Source: Flavisphingopyxis sp963800335 (GTDB lineage Bacteria > Pseudomonadota > Alphaproteobacteria > Sphingomonadales > Sphingomonadaceae). From it: DNA of 64,000 bases. How positions within the stretch are numbered: position 1 is the stretch's first letter; every line of letters starts with the position of its first letter. Below, piece after piece: positions 17,441 to 25,659 of this stretch. The translations under genes and the position numbers were made by a program. Under the pieces are notes generated by a model. It ran no database searches. It saw only the letters and a program-made list of their open reading frames with translations, and was not told the DNA's origin. The stretch spans positions 434,001 to 498,000 of the forward strand of contig CAWDAN010000007.1 in NCBI GenBank assembly GCA_963800335.1, written 5' to 3'.

Positions 17441-19927
17441 GTGGCCAAGCAGCAACGCGCACCCGACACCATGCCGACGATCGACCAGGTCCTCGCGTTC
17501 ATCAAGTCGAGCCACCAGCCCGCCGGCAAGCGCGAAATCGCGCGCGAATTCGGCCTCAAGGGCGGCGAGAAGATAAAATTGAAGGCGATGCTGCGCGACA
17601 TGACCGACGACGGGCTGATCGATCTGACGCCCGGTCGCACCTACACCGCCGGTGGCGAAGTCCCCAAGGTCACCGTGCTGCGGATCGTCGATATCGACGA
17701 TGATCAGCCCGTTGCGACGCCCGAGGAATGGGATGCGGGCACCCCGCCGCCGATGCTTCGCGTCATCCAGCGCGGGCGCAAGGGCGCGCTCGGCGTCGGC
17801 GACCGGATCCTCGCGCGCACCGAAGAGCGCGGCAAGGGCCATGTCGCGCACCTGATGAAAAAGCTCGAGCGGACCGAGGAAATGGTCCTCGGCGTCGTCA
17901 CCGCGCAGCCGGGCAACAAGGCCAAGCAGTTCTGGCTGCGTGCGGTCGACAAGAAGGCGCGCCGCGACTGGGCGATCTCCGACCTCGGCGAAGCCAAACC
18001 CGGCGATCTCGTCCTCGCCGCGATCAGCGGTCGCCCGCCGCAGCAGAGCGTCGCGGTCAAACAGATCCTCGGCGATCCGCTCGCGCCCAAGAGCTTCAGC
18101 GAAATCGCGATCCACAAATACGGCATCCCGCACGTCTTTCCCGACGCGGTCATCGGCGAGGCCGAACGCGTGGCGAAACTCCCGCTCGGCGACAAGCGCG
18201 AGGACCTGACGCATATCCCGATCGTCGCGATCGATCCCGCCGACGCGCGCGACCACGATGACGCGATCTGGGCGAGCGAAGACGACGATCCCAAGAACCC
18301 CGGCGGCTACCGCGCGATCGTCGCAATCGCCGATGTGAGCTACTATGTCCGCCCCGGCAGCGCGCTCGACCGCGAGGCACGCAAGCGCGGCAACAGCGTC
18401 TATTTCCCCGACCAGGTCGTGCCGATGCTGCCCGAGATCCTCTCGGCCGACATGTGCTCGCTCAAGGCCGGGCAGGACCGCGCCGCGCTCGCCTGCCACA
18501 TGACGATCGCCGCCGACGGCCGGATCACCGCGTGGCGTTTCACCCGCGCGCGCGTCCGCCTTGCCGGCAACATCGCCTATGAAGACGCGCAGGCAGCGAT
18601 CGACGGCATCGCGCCGCACGATCTCACCGATAGCGCACTCAGGCCGCTCTGGGCGTGCTGGGCGCTGCTCAAGGCGGCGCGGACCAAGCGCGAACCGCTC
18701 GATCTCGATCTGCCCGAGCGGCGGATCGAACTCGACGAAACCGGGCGCATCACCTCGGTCGCGGCGCGCGACCGGCTCGATGCGCATCGCCTCGTCGAGG
18801 ATTTCATGATCGCCGCCAACGTCGCCGCGGCCAAGGGCCTCGAAGGCAAGGCGCGCCCCGTCATGTACCGCGTCCACGAAGTCCCCAGCCGCGACAAGCT
18901 CGTCGCGATGAAGGACTATTTGAAGACGCTCGACGTCGAATTCGCGCTCGGCCAGGTCGTCCGCCCCGCGATCTTCAACCGCGTGCTCGGCAAGATCGCC
19001 AACGAGGCGATCAAGGCGCAGGTCATGGAACAGGTGCTGCGCACGCAGATGCAGGCCTATTACGGCCCCGTGAACATGGGCCATTTCGGCCTCGCGCTCG
19101 GTAGCTACGCGCATTTCACCTCACCGATCCGCCGCTATGCCGATCTGCTCGTCCACCGCTCGCTGGTCGATGGCTACGGCCTCGAACAGGGCAAGCCCGC
19201 CGACGACAAGGTCGCGGCAAAGACCGGGCTGGCGCGCGACGATATCGAGGATCTCGCCAAGATCGGCCAGGCGATCAGCGATGCCGAACGCCGCGCGATG
19301 CAGGCCGAGCGCGAAACGGTCGACCGCTACGTCGCCGCCTATCTGTCGCGCCACAAGGGCGAGATCGTCGATGCGCGGATCACCGGGGTCAAGGATTTCG
19401 GCTTCTTCGCAACGGTCGATGACATCGGCGGCGACGGCCTCATCCCCGTGCGCTCGCTCGGCCGCGAATATTTCGAATATGACGAGGCCAGCCAGACGCT
19501 GACCGGACGCGACACCGGCACCCGCTTCACCAGTGGCCAGCGGCTCAAGCTGCGGCTGGTCGAGGCCGATCCGATCAAGGCATCGCTGTTGTTCGAACTG
19601 CCCGAGCGGACCGATGCCAATGGCGGCGGTCGCGACGAGCGTTCGTCGGCACCGCGCGGCAAGGGCGGCGCCAAGGGACCGCACAAGGATCCGCGCAAAC
19701 GTCCCGGCAACGGCGGCGACAAGCGCTACGGCAAGAAGCCCGGCAAGGGACCTCGCGGCGGTGGCTCCGATCGCGGAGGACCCGATAAAGGCCCGCGCCG
19801 CAGCCCCGGCAAGGGACCCCGCACCGGCAAAGCTGAGACGCGCGACGGCGAGCGCGGCAAGAAGCCCATCCAGGGCAAACGCGGCCGCCCCGCCAACATC
19901 CGCCACCAGGGCAAGAAAAGCCGCTAA
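17441..19927 (+). CDS. rnr: Ribonuclease R
   Basis: RNase R is a 3'-to-5' exoribonuclease that can degrade structured RNA. The 828-residue protein has an N-terminal winged-helix region, cold-shock-like RNA-binding domains, the RNB catalytic domain with IDPADARDHDDAIW supplying the metal-binding aspartates, and an S1 domain (GEIVDARITGVKDFGFFATV). A tail of about 105 residues rich in Gly, Lys, Arg and Pro follows. The GTG start lies one base after the proS stop; an ATG 30 bases later is the alternative. Its stop overlaps the stop of the convergent universal stress gene. Confidence 0.93.
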   Translation: MAKQQRAPDTMPTIDQVLAFIKSSHQPAGKREIAREFGLKGGEKIKLKAMLRDMTDDGLIDLTPGRTYTAGGEVPKVTVLRIVDIDDDQPVATPEEWDAGTPPPMLRVIQRGRKGALGVGDRILARTEERGKGHVAHLMKKLERTEEMVLGVVTAQPGNKAKQFWLRAVDKKARRDWAISDLGEAKPGDLVLAAISGRPPQQSVAVKQILGDPLAPKSFSEIAIHKYGIPHVFPDAVIGEAERVAKLPLGDKREDLTHIPIVAIDPADARDHDDAIWASEDDDPKNPGGYRAIVAIADVSYYVRPGSALDREARKRGNSVYFPDQVVPMLPEILSADMCSLKAGQDRAALACHMTIAADGRITAWRFTRARVRLAGNIAYEDAQAAIDGIAPHDLTDSALRPLWACWALLKAARTKREPLDLDLPERRIELDETGRITSVAARDRLDAHRLVEDFMIAANVAAAKGLEGKARPVMYRVHEVPSRDKLVAMKDYLKTLDVEFALGQVVRPAIFNRVLGKIANEAIKAQVMEQVLRTQMQAYYGPVNMGHFGLALGSYAHFTSPIRRYADLLVHRSLVDGYGLEQGKPADDKVAAKTGLARDDIEDLAKIGQAISDAERRAMQAERETVDRYVAAYLSRHKGEIVDARITGVKDFGFFATVDDIGGDGLIPVRSLGREYFEYDEASQTLTGRDTGTRFTSGQRLKLRLVEADPIKASLLFELPERTDANGGGRDERSSAPRGKGGAKGPHKDPRKRPGNGGDKRYGKKPGKGPRGGGSDRGGPDKGPRRSPGKGPRTGKAETRDGERGKKPIQGKRGRPANIRHQGKKSR

Positions 19928-20379
19928 CTCAAGCGGTCGATGTCCTCGATCGACAGCGATCCGGGGATGATGAACACCGGGCAGCCCATTGTGCCCGCAT
20001 CGCTGCCCGCGAAGTGCGACACCAACGGCCCGGGATTGCCCGATGCGGCGGCACCGAGGACGAGCGCGACGATCTCCTTGTCGTCGGCAATCACGTCGCG
20101 GACGACGTCGATGTCCTTGCCCAGCCGGACGGTAATCGTCGGCGATATGCCGTTTTCGAGCGCCAGTGTGCCAGCCGCGCCGGCGACGAGCGCCTCGGCG
20201 CGGGCGCGCGCCTCGTCCTCCATCGTCGCCTGCGCGCCGCCCCAGGCGACGAATTCCTGCGGCGCGACGACCGCGAGGACATGGACCTTGCCGCCGGTGC
20301 GCGCAGCACGGCGCGCGGCAAAGCGCATCGCCAGCGCCGATTCATCGCTCTCGTCGATGACGACCAGATAACTTCTCAT
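19924..20379 (-). CDS. UspA-type universal stress protein
   Basis: The 151-residue protein is a single UspA domain. It starts MRSYLVVIDESDESALAMRF, has the alternating beta/alpha pattern of the family, and ends with a glycine-rich stretch (LGAAASGNPGPLVSHFAG) where ATP-binding members carry their nucleotide loop. The spacing of that loop is not the classic G2XG9XGS pattern, so ATP binding is uncertain. The open frame extends far upstream, but the ATG preceded by a G-rich stretch gives the normal family length. It is divergent from the pyruvate dehydrogenase E2 gene. Confidence 0.85.
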   Translation of the reverse strand: MRSYLVVIDESDESALAMRFAARRAARTGGKVHVLAVVAPQEFVAWGGAQATMEDEARARAEALVAGAAGTLALENGISPTITVRLGKDIDVVRDVIADDKEIVALVLGAAASGNPGPLVSHFAGSDAGTMGCPVFIIPGSLSIEDIDRLS

Positions 20380-20575
20380 GCAGCGTCCCCCCAATCTCGG
20401 GGCGTCGCGTGTCCCTGCCGGGACGCCCTTCACGCAAATTTGGGCGCGCATAGCGCACGATGCAAGCACGAAGCCGACATAGGCCTTGACCCGATGCCCC
20501 GTTTCGGGCTGGAAGGCGCGAACAATCGCCGCCCGCAACCGCCGGGCCGCCGCCAGATTACGAGGATGCCAGCCG

Positions 20576-21908
20576 ATGGCCATCGAGCTTAAAATGCCCG
20601 CCCTTTCGCCGACGATGGAGGAAGGCACGCTCGCCAAATGGATGGTCAAGGAAGGCGACGTCGTGACGTCGGGCACGCTGCTCGCAGAGATCGAGACCGA
20701 CAAGGCGACGATGGAATTCGAGGCGATCGACGAAGGCACTGTTGCCAGGATCGTCGTCCCCGACGGCACCGACGCGGTCAAGGTCGGTGACGTCATAGCG
20801 ATATTGGCGGAAGAGGGCGAAGACGTCGCCGAAGCGGCGGCGAGTGGCGGCGCAGGTGCAAAGGCTGAAGAAACCGACGCCCAAATCCGAAGCCGCGCCT
20901 GCGGCAGTCGGAACGCCAGGGGACCAAGCCAGCCCCCGCTACCCAGCCTGCCATAGCCAAAGCGAGCGTCTGCCTCCGCCAGCACGACCCCCGCACCGAC
21001 CAAATCGGACGACGGAACGCGCATCAAGGCCAGCCCACTCGCACGCCGCATCGCCGCCGACACCGGCGTCGACCTGTCCGCGCTGACCGGCTCGGGTCCC
21101 GGCGGCCGCATCGTCAAGGCCGACGTCGAAGGCGCCGGCTCGCCGCAAACATCCGCTCAGGCTGAGCCCGCCGAAGCAACCGCGCGCAGCCAAATCGGCC
21201 CCGGTCGATCCAGGCGAGATCCCGCACGAGGTCCAGAAGCTGTCGAACATGCGCAAGACGATCGCGCGCCGCCTGACCGAGGCGAAGCAGACCGTGCCGC
21301 ATATCTACCTGACCGTCGATATCCGCATCGATGCGCTGCTCAAGCTGCGCAGCGAGCTCAACGCCGGCCTCGAAAGCCGCGGGATCAAGCTCAGCGTCAA
21401 CGACCTGCTGATCAAGGCGCTGGCGCAGGCGCTGATGATCGTTCCCAAGTGCAACGTCGCCTTCGCCGGCGACAGCCTGATCGCCTACAGCCGCGCCGAC
21501 ATATCGGTCGCGGTCAGCATCGAGGGCGGCCTGATCACGCCGATCGTCGTCGGCGCCAACGAAAAATCGGTCTCGGCGATCGCCACCGAGGTCAAGGATC
21601 TCGCCGGACGCGCCAAGGAGGGCAAGCTCCAGCCGCACGAATACCAGGGCGGCACCGCGAGCATTTCGAACATGGGCATGTTCGGCATCAAGCAGTTCGA
21701 TGCCGTCATCAACCCGCCGCAGGGCATGATCATGGCGATCGGCGCAGGCGAGAAGCGCCCCTATATCGTCGATGACGCGCTCGGCGTCGCCACCGTCATG
21801 AGCGCCACCGGCAGCTTCGACCACCGCGCCATCGACGGCGCCGACGGCGCGCAACTGATGAAGGCGTTCAAGGACCTCGTGGAGAACCCGCTGGGGATGT
21901 TGGCTTGA
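20576..21908 (+). pseudogene. pdhC: Pyruvate dehydrogenase E2 (dihydrolipoamide acetyltransferase), four apparent frameshifts
   Basis: E2 forms the core of the pyruvate dehydrogenase complex and passes acetyl groups from lipoyl-lysine to CoA. The lipoyl domain is intact, with the lipoylated lysine in EIETDKATMEFE. The peripheral subunit-binding domain reads ASPLARRIAADTGVDLSALT and GSGPGGRIVKADV. The catalytic domain includes SVNDLLIKALAQAL and ends with SATGSFDHRAIDGADGAQLM. Frame changes occur near 20881, 20930, 20966 and 21188, each consistent with one extra base, and all lie in the linkers. Corrected length is about 442 residues, normal for the family. Sequence error is the likely cause. 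Confidence 0.85.
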
Positions 21909-22212
21909 TGTTGGATGAGCCAGCCTCGCTGCCGAGCGGCCGGGTAAGCCTTGCTCTGCTTTTGAGCGTCGGTGACGCGACGACATTCGTGTCTGCGCTT
22001 TAACAGCGTTCGAGTTAGGCGCACCCGGTATCGCGGATAGCTTGGCTGTCGACGCACTCCTTATTCCGACATAGGGAATAGTTTCGCTCTTGCTAGCCTT
22101 GCTTTTACGTCGCTCGAAGAGTGCTGAAAACTACCACAACTGCGGTGAGTTAGCTAGATTTTGTTGTTGGCGATATTGGCGTTGACCGATTTAGGTTTTC
22201 TGGACTTGCGTC
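21909..22212. other. AT-richer spacer without a recognisable gene
   Basis: These 304 bases between the E2 gene and the thioesterase are visibly less GC-rich than their flanks, especially 22020-22212. I see no convincing open frame, tRNA, hairpin with T tract or inverted terminal repeats. The thioesterase reading frame is closed by a TAG at 22192-22194. The stretch may be an inserted remnant or a long leader; nothing in it identifies which. Confidence 0.4.
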
Positions 22213-22587
22213 TTGAGGGAGTGTGATCCCGCCATCCGCGTCACCGCGATGCCCGCCGATCTCAACCCCTATGGCGGCGTTTTCGGCGGTTGGATCATGA
22301 GCCAGATGGCGCTCGCGGCGGGCTCGCTCGCCTCGCGCCATGCCAAGGGCAAGGCGGTCGTGATCGCGGCCGACGAGCTGCGCTTTCCCGGTGCGATGGC
22401 GGTCGGCGACGAGCTGTCCTGCTATCCGGTGATCGAGAAGCAGGGAACGAGCTCGATGACGATCGCGGTCGAAGCGATCGCGCGCGAACGCGACGGCGAA
22501 ACCGAAACCCGCGTCGCCAGCGGCCGCTTCACCTTCGTCGCCATCGGCGCGGACGGCAAAAAACGCGAAATTACTCCTACGGTTTGA
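22213..22587 (+). CDS. YciA-type acyl-CoA thioesterase, N-terminus uncertain
   Basis: The protein is a small hotdog-fold thioesterase that hydrolyses acyl-CoA. The sequence VTAMPADLNPYGGVFGGW followed by MSQMALAAG is the YciA/acyl-CoA hydrolase signature, and the remaining 90 residues fit one hotdog domain. The only start that keeps the full signature is a TTG giving 124 residues. Typical relatives have about 10 more residues before it. The frame is closed just upstream, so the original N-terminus may be lost, displaced by the unusual spacer, or hidden by an indel. The lipoamide dehydrogenase gene follows after 16 bases. Confidence 0.75.
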   Translation: MRECDPAIRVTAMPADLNPYGGVFGGWIMSQMALAAGSLASRHAKGKAVVIAADELRFPGAMAVGDELSCYPVIEKQGTSSMTIAVEAIARERDGETETRVASGRFTFVAIGADGKKREITPTV

Positions 22588-22603
22588 ACGAAAGCAAAGA
22601 GTT

Positions 22604-24013
22604 ATGGCCGAAACTTACGACGTCATCGTGCTCGGATCGGGGCCTGGCGGCTATGTCGCTGCGATCCGCGCGAGCCAGCTTGGTCTCAAGACCGCGATCG
22701 TCGAGCGCGAGCTGCTCGGCGGGATCTGCCTCAACTGGGGCTGCATCCCGACCAAGGCGCTGCTGCGCTCGGCCGAGATATTCCACTACATGAACCACGC
22801 CAAGGATTACGGGCTCGCGGCCGAGAAGATCACCGCCGACCTCGACGCCGTCGTCAAGCGCAGCCGCGGCGTCGCCAAACAGCTCAACCAGGGCGTCACG
22901 CACCTGATGAAAAAGAACAAGATCGCGGTGCACATGGGCACAGGCACACTGACCGGCCCGACCAGCCTGACGGTGAAATCGGACAAGGGCGAGGAAAAAC
23001 TCACCGCCAGGCACATCATCGTCGCAACCGGCGCGCGCGCCCGCGACCTTCCCTTCGCCAAGGCCGATGGCAAGCGCGTCTGGACCTATCGCCACGCGAT
23101 GACGCCGCCCGAAATGCCGACCAAGCTGCTGGTCATCGGATCGGGCGCGATCGGCATCGAGTTTGCCAGCTTCTACAATGACATGGGCGCCGATGTTACC
23201 GTCGTCGAGATGCTCGACCGCGTCGTTCCGGTCGAGGACGCCGAAGTCAGCGCATTCCTCGAAAAATCGCTCAAGAAACAGGGCATGACGATCATGACCG
23301 GGGCAGGGGTCGAGAGCATCGACGTCGGCGCCAAGGGCATCACCGCCGCGATCAAGGGAAAAGACGGCAAGGTCGCCAAGTCAGAGTTCAGCCACGTCAT
23401 CGTCGCGGTCGGCATCGTCCCCAATACCGAGAATATCGGCTTGGAAAAGCTCGTCGAAATGGATCGCGGCTTCATCCAGATCGATCCCTATGGCCGCACC
23501 AAATCGAAGGGCCTGTGGGCGATCGGCGATTGCGTTCCCGGCCCCTGGCTGGCGCACAAGGCGAGCCACGAAGGCGTCACCGCCGCCGAGGCGATTGCGC
23601 AGGAACTGGGCAACACCGACGTCCACCCACACGCGCTCGACCGCAACAATATCCCCGGTTGCACCTATTGCCACCCGCAGATCGCCTCGGTCGGCATGAC
23701 CGAAGCCAAGGCAAAGGAGGCGGGTTACACGCTCAAGGTCGGCAACTTCCCCTTTATCGGCAACGGCAAGGCGATCGCGCTCGGCGAGGCCGAAGGGTTC
23801 GTGAAAACGGTGTTCGATGCCAAGACCGGCGAGCTGCTCGGCGCGCACATGATCGGCGCCGAGGTCACCGAGCTGATCCAGGGCTATGTCGTCGGCAAGA
23901 CGCTCGAAACGACCGAGGTAGAGCTCATGACCAGCATCTTCCCGCATCCGACGCTCAGCGAGATGATGCACGAAAGCGTCCTCGCGGCGTACGACCGCGC
24001 GGTGCACATCTGA
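22604..24013 (+). CDS. lpdA: Dihydrolipoamide dehydrogenase (E3)
   Basis: E3 reoxidises dihydrolipoamide in the 2-oxoacid dehydrogenase complexes and passes electrons to NAD. Family signs are the FAD motif VLGSGPGGYVAAIRA, the redox disulfide in GGICLNWGCIPTKALL, the NAD-binding motif VIGSGAIGIEFASFY, and the C-terminal HPTLSEMMHESV with the catalytic histidine. Length is 469 residues. Its place near the E2 gene, with only the thioesterase between, supports assignment to the pyruvate dehydrogenase complex. Confidence 0.95.
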   Translation: MAETYDVIVLGSGPGGYVAAIRASQLGLKTAIVERELLGGICLNWGCIPTKALLRSAEIFHYMNHAKDYGLAAEKITADLDAVVKRSRGVAKQLNQGVTHLMKKNKIAVHMGTGTLTGPTSLTVKSDKGEEKLTARHIIVATGARARDLPFAKADGKRVWTYRHAMTPPEMPTKLLVIGSGAIGIEFASFYNDMGADVTVVEMLDRVVPVEDAEVSAFLEKSLKKQGMTIMTGAGVESIDVGAKGITAAIKGKDGKVAKSEFSHVIVAVGIVPNTENIGLEKLVEMDRGFIQIDPYGRTKSKGLWAIGDCVPGPWLAHKASHEGVTAAEAIAQELGNTDVHPHALDRNNIPGCTYCHPQIASVGMTEAKAKEAGYTLKVGNFPFIGNGKAIALGEAEGFVKTVFDAKTGELLGAHMIGAEVTELIQGYVVGKTLETTEVELMTSIFPHPTLSEMMHESVLAAYDRAVHI

Positions 24014-24041
24014 TTGCGGTAGCTGATTGGGATGGCCGCGC

Positions 24042-24482
24042 CTAGCGCGCGATCGAGGACTTGATGACGTTGACGCGTTTCTGGAAATCGCGCCGGTTGT
24101 TCTGGCGCGACAGCGTCGACGTGATGTGGTTTGCGACCGCCTGGTAGATCGGCTTGTCGAAGCGGCAGCCGTAGCGCATGTCGCCTTTCCATGCGACCGT
24201 AGCACGGAGCGGTTCGATCCCGTCGATATGGACGAAGAACGGCTCTTCTTCGCGAAAATTGCCGGCGCAGGCGAACGAGCACCCCTCGCGCGAGAAATCG
24301 AGCACGGTCACCGTGACGGGCTTTAGCTTGGCCTGGTGCAGGATCCCCTCGATGACCACGGGTTCGCGGCGCGCACTGCGACGATCATCGCCATGGTCGC
24401 ACCACGACGGCCGATCGAGACCGCTGGTCGCAAGTTGACGCATGAACTGCGACTGGGAAAGCTTCATGCTTTGCATAGTCAT
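24042..24482 (-). CDS. PilZ domain protein (predicted cyclic di-GMP binding)
   Basis: The 146-residue protein is a single PilZ domain with flanking tails. The two c-di-GMP binding motifs are visible: the arginine cluster RRSARRE and DFSREGCSF, matching the D/NxSxxG motif. Such proteins usually act as c-di-GMP effectors in motility, pili or exopolysaccharide control, but no target gene is adjacent. The ATG start is followed by two further in-frame ATGs (MTMQSM). A possible CtrA-type site lies about 20 bases upstream. Confidence 0.8.
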   Translation of the reverse strand: MTMQSMKLSQSQFMRQLATSGLDRPSWCDHGDDRRSARREPVVIEGILHQAKLKPVTVTVLDFSREGCSFACAGNFREEEPFFVHIDGIEPLRATVAWKGDMRYGCRFDKPIYQAVANHITSTLSRQNNRRDFQKRVNVIKSSIAR

Positions 24483-24499
24483 CGATTAGCGCAACGTGA

Positions 24500-24514
24500 T
24501 TAAACTAGTGTAAA
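24500..24514 (-). promoter_or_regulatory. Possible CtrA-type box / direct repeat upstream of the PilZ gene
   Basis: The top strand reads TTAA-N7-TAAA, one mismatch from the alphaproteobacterial CtrA consensus TTAA-N7-TTAA. The same place holds two direct copies of TAAACTAG (24501-24508 and 24511-24518) and the palindrome ACTAGT. It lies 18-32 bases before the PilZ start codon. The match is by eye only, and an AT-rich promoter could look similar. Confidence 0.3.
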
Positions 24515-24650
24515 CTAGGATGATCCTCCGATCGTAGGACTCGGAAATCTTATCGGGGTTCAATTTCCAGCAGTGTTCCGGTCCACTGACCTTTTGATAT
24601 CCGGTACGCTTCGGTCTGGCCGCCGGACGACCGCACTTGTGCAGCGGGCA

Positions 24651-25659
24651 TCACGGCGTGCCGACGCCAGCCAACCGGCCGTCAATACGCTTTCCGTAAT
24701 AGCTATCGCCGCCATGGTTGGCCTTGGCATTCTCTTCGATACTGCCGGTCTGGCGTGGATCCTTGGGTCGCTCTTGACTGTCGATATACGCGGCCACGTC
24801 CCATGCCTGTTGATCGGTAAGACTGTTGCCCTGGCCAAGCGGCATATTGGCCTTGATGAAGCCTGCGGCGGTGTTCACCCTCGCCATGCCAGCCCCCCAA
24901 TTGAAGCTATTCGGACCCCAGAGAGGGGGGAAGACAATCCGGCCGTTAATGTCCGACTGGCCGGCACCGTCGGCGCCATGACAGGCAGCGCAGCGTGCAA
25001 CGAAGACCTTTTGCCCGCGGGCGGGTTCATAGCCGAGCGAAGTCTTTTCCAGCGTGGGATAGCCTGCTCCGGGCATGTCGGCACCGGTCGGGGCACCGGT
25101 TGCTAGCCAGTGCATATATGTCTCGAGGTCTTTGTATACCGCATGGCCTGCCGGGGGTGGGCCACCCGACTTCGATGCCTGGGCGTTCATCGAATAGGTG
25201 AAACACCCCTTTATCCGGTCCTCCATCGTGTTGATCTGCTTGTTCTTCGAACGATATTTTGGATAGGCCACCCACGCCGCCCACATCGGTGCGGAATTTG
25301 CTCGGCGACCGCTGTCGAGGTGACAGCTCGCGCAAGCGAGGCCGTTACCGACGAAATCGCCAGCGTTCGACTTGGTATTGGCGAAAATCGCCTGCCCACG
25401 CCGGACTGCATCGCCTGCCGGACCGGCTGGTATGGAAGAGTTCGGCAGGCGGCTGGAAAGGCGGGGCTTGGGCAATGTCCGGGCCCACGGTGGCACCTCC
25501 ACGATCCCTGAAAATCCCTGCATCGAACGCTAATGACGCTATCACGAACAGCGCAGCGCCCCCTCCAACAGCGATGATGGCGGTCCTGACACCGCGTCCC
25601 ATGAGCGGGCGGGCGCGCTCGGCGCCGCCTTCAACTCGCTCGCGCTCTTCATTTGCCAT
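24651..25659 (-). pseudogene. TsdA-like membrane-anchored diheme cytochrome c, one apparent frameshift
   Basis: This is related to TsdA, a diheme enzyme that joins two thiosulfates to tetrathionate or reverses the reaction. The first heme site is NGLACASCHLDSGR, followed after 39 residues by a cysteine in RIKGCFTYSM, in line with the unusual Cys axial ligand known for TsdA. The second heme site is CAACHGADGAG, followed by FPPLWGPNSFNWGAGM. An N-terminal anchor (TAIIAVGGGAALFVIASLAF) is encoded in another frame and joins after an extra base near 25446, giving about 335 residues. The start overlaps the triheme gene by 11 bases. Activity on thiosulfate is inferred from family only. Confidence 0.72.

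Noticed and set aside
17420..19114. Long open frame antisense to rnr
   Set aside because: Translation is Arg/Asp/Gly-rich with no motifs; the sense strand is RNase R with its catalytic aspartates.
21909..22212. Insertion sequence remnant in the AT-richer spacer
   Set aside because: No inverted terminal repeats, target duplication or transposase fragment could be found; kept only as an unexplained spacer.
24014..24700. Attachment-site copy of the tRNA-Ser 3' end at the left edge of the accessory block
   Set aside because: Reading the region showed no copy of the T-arm or acceptor sequence.
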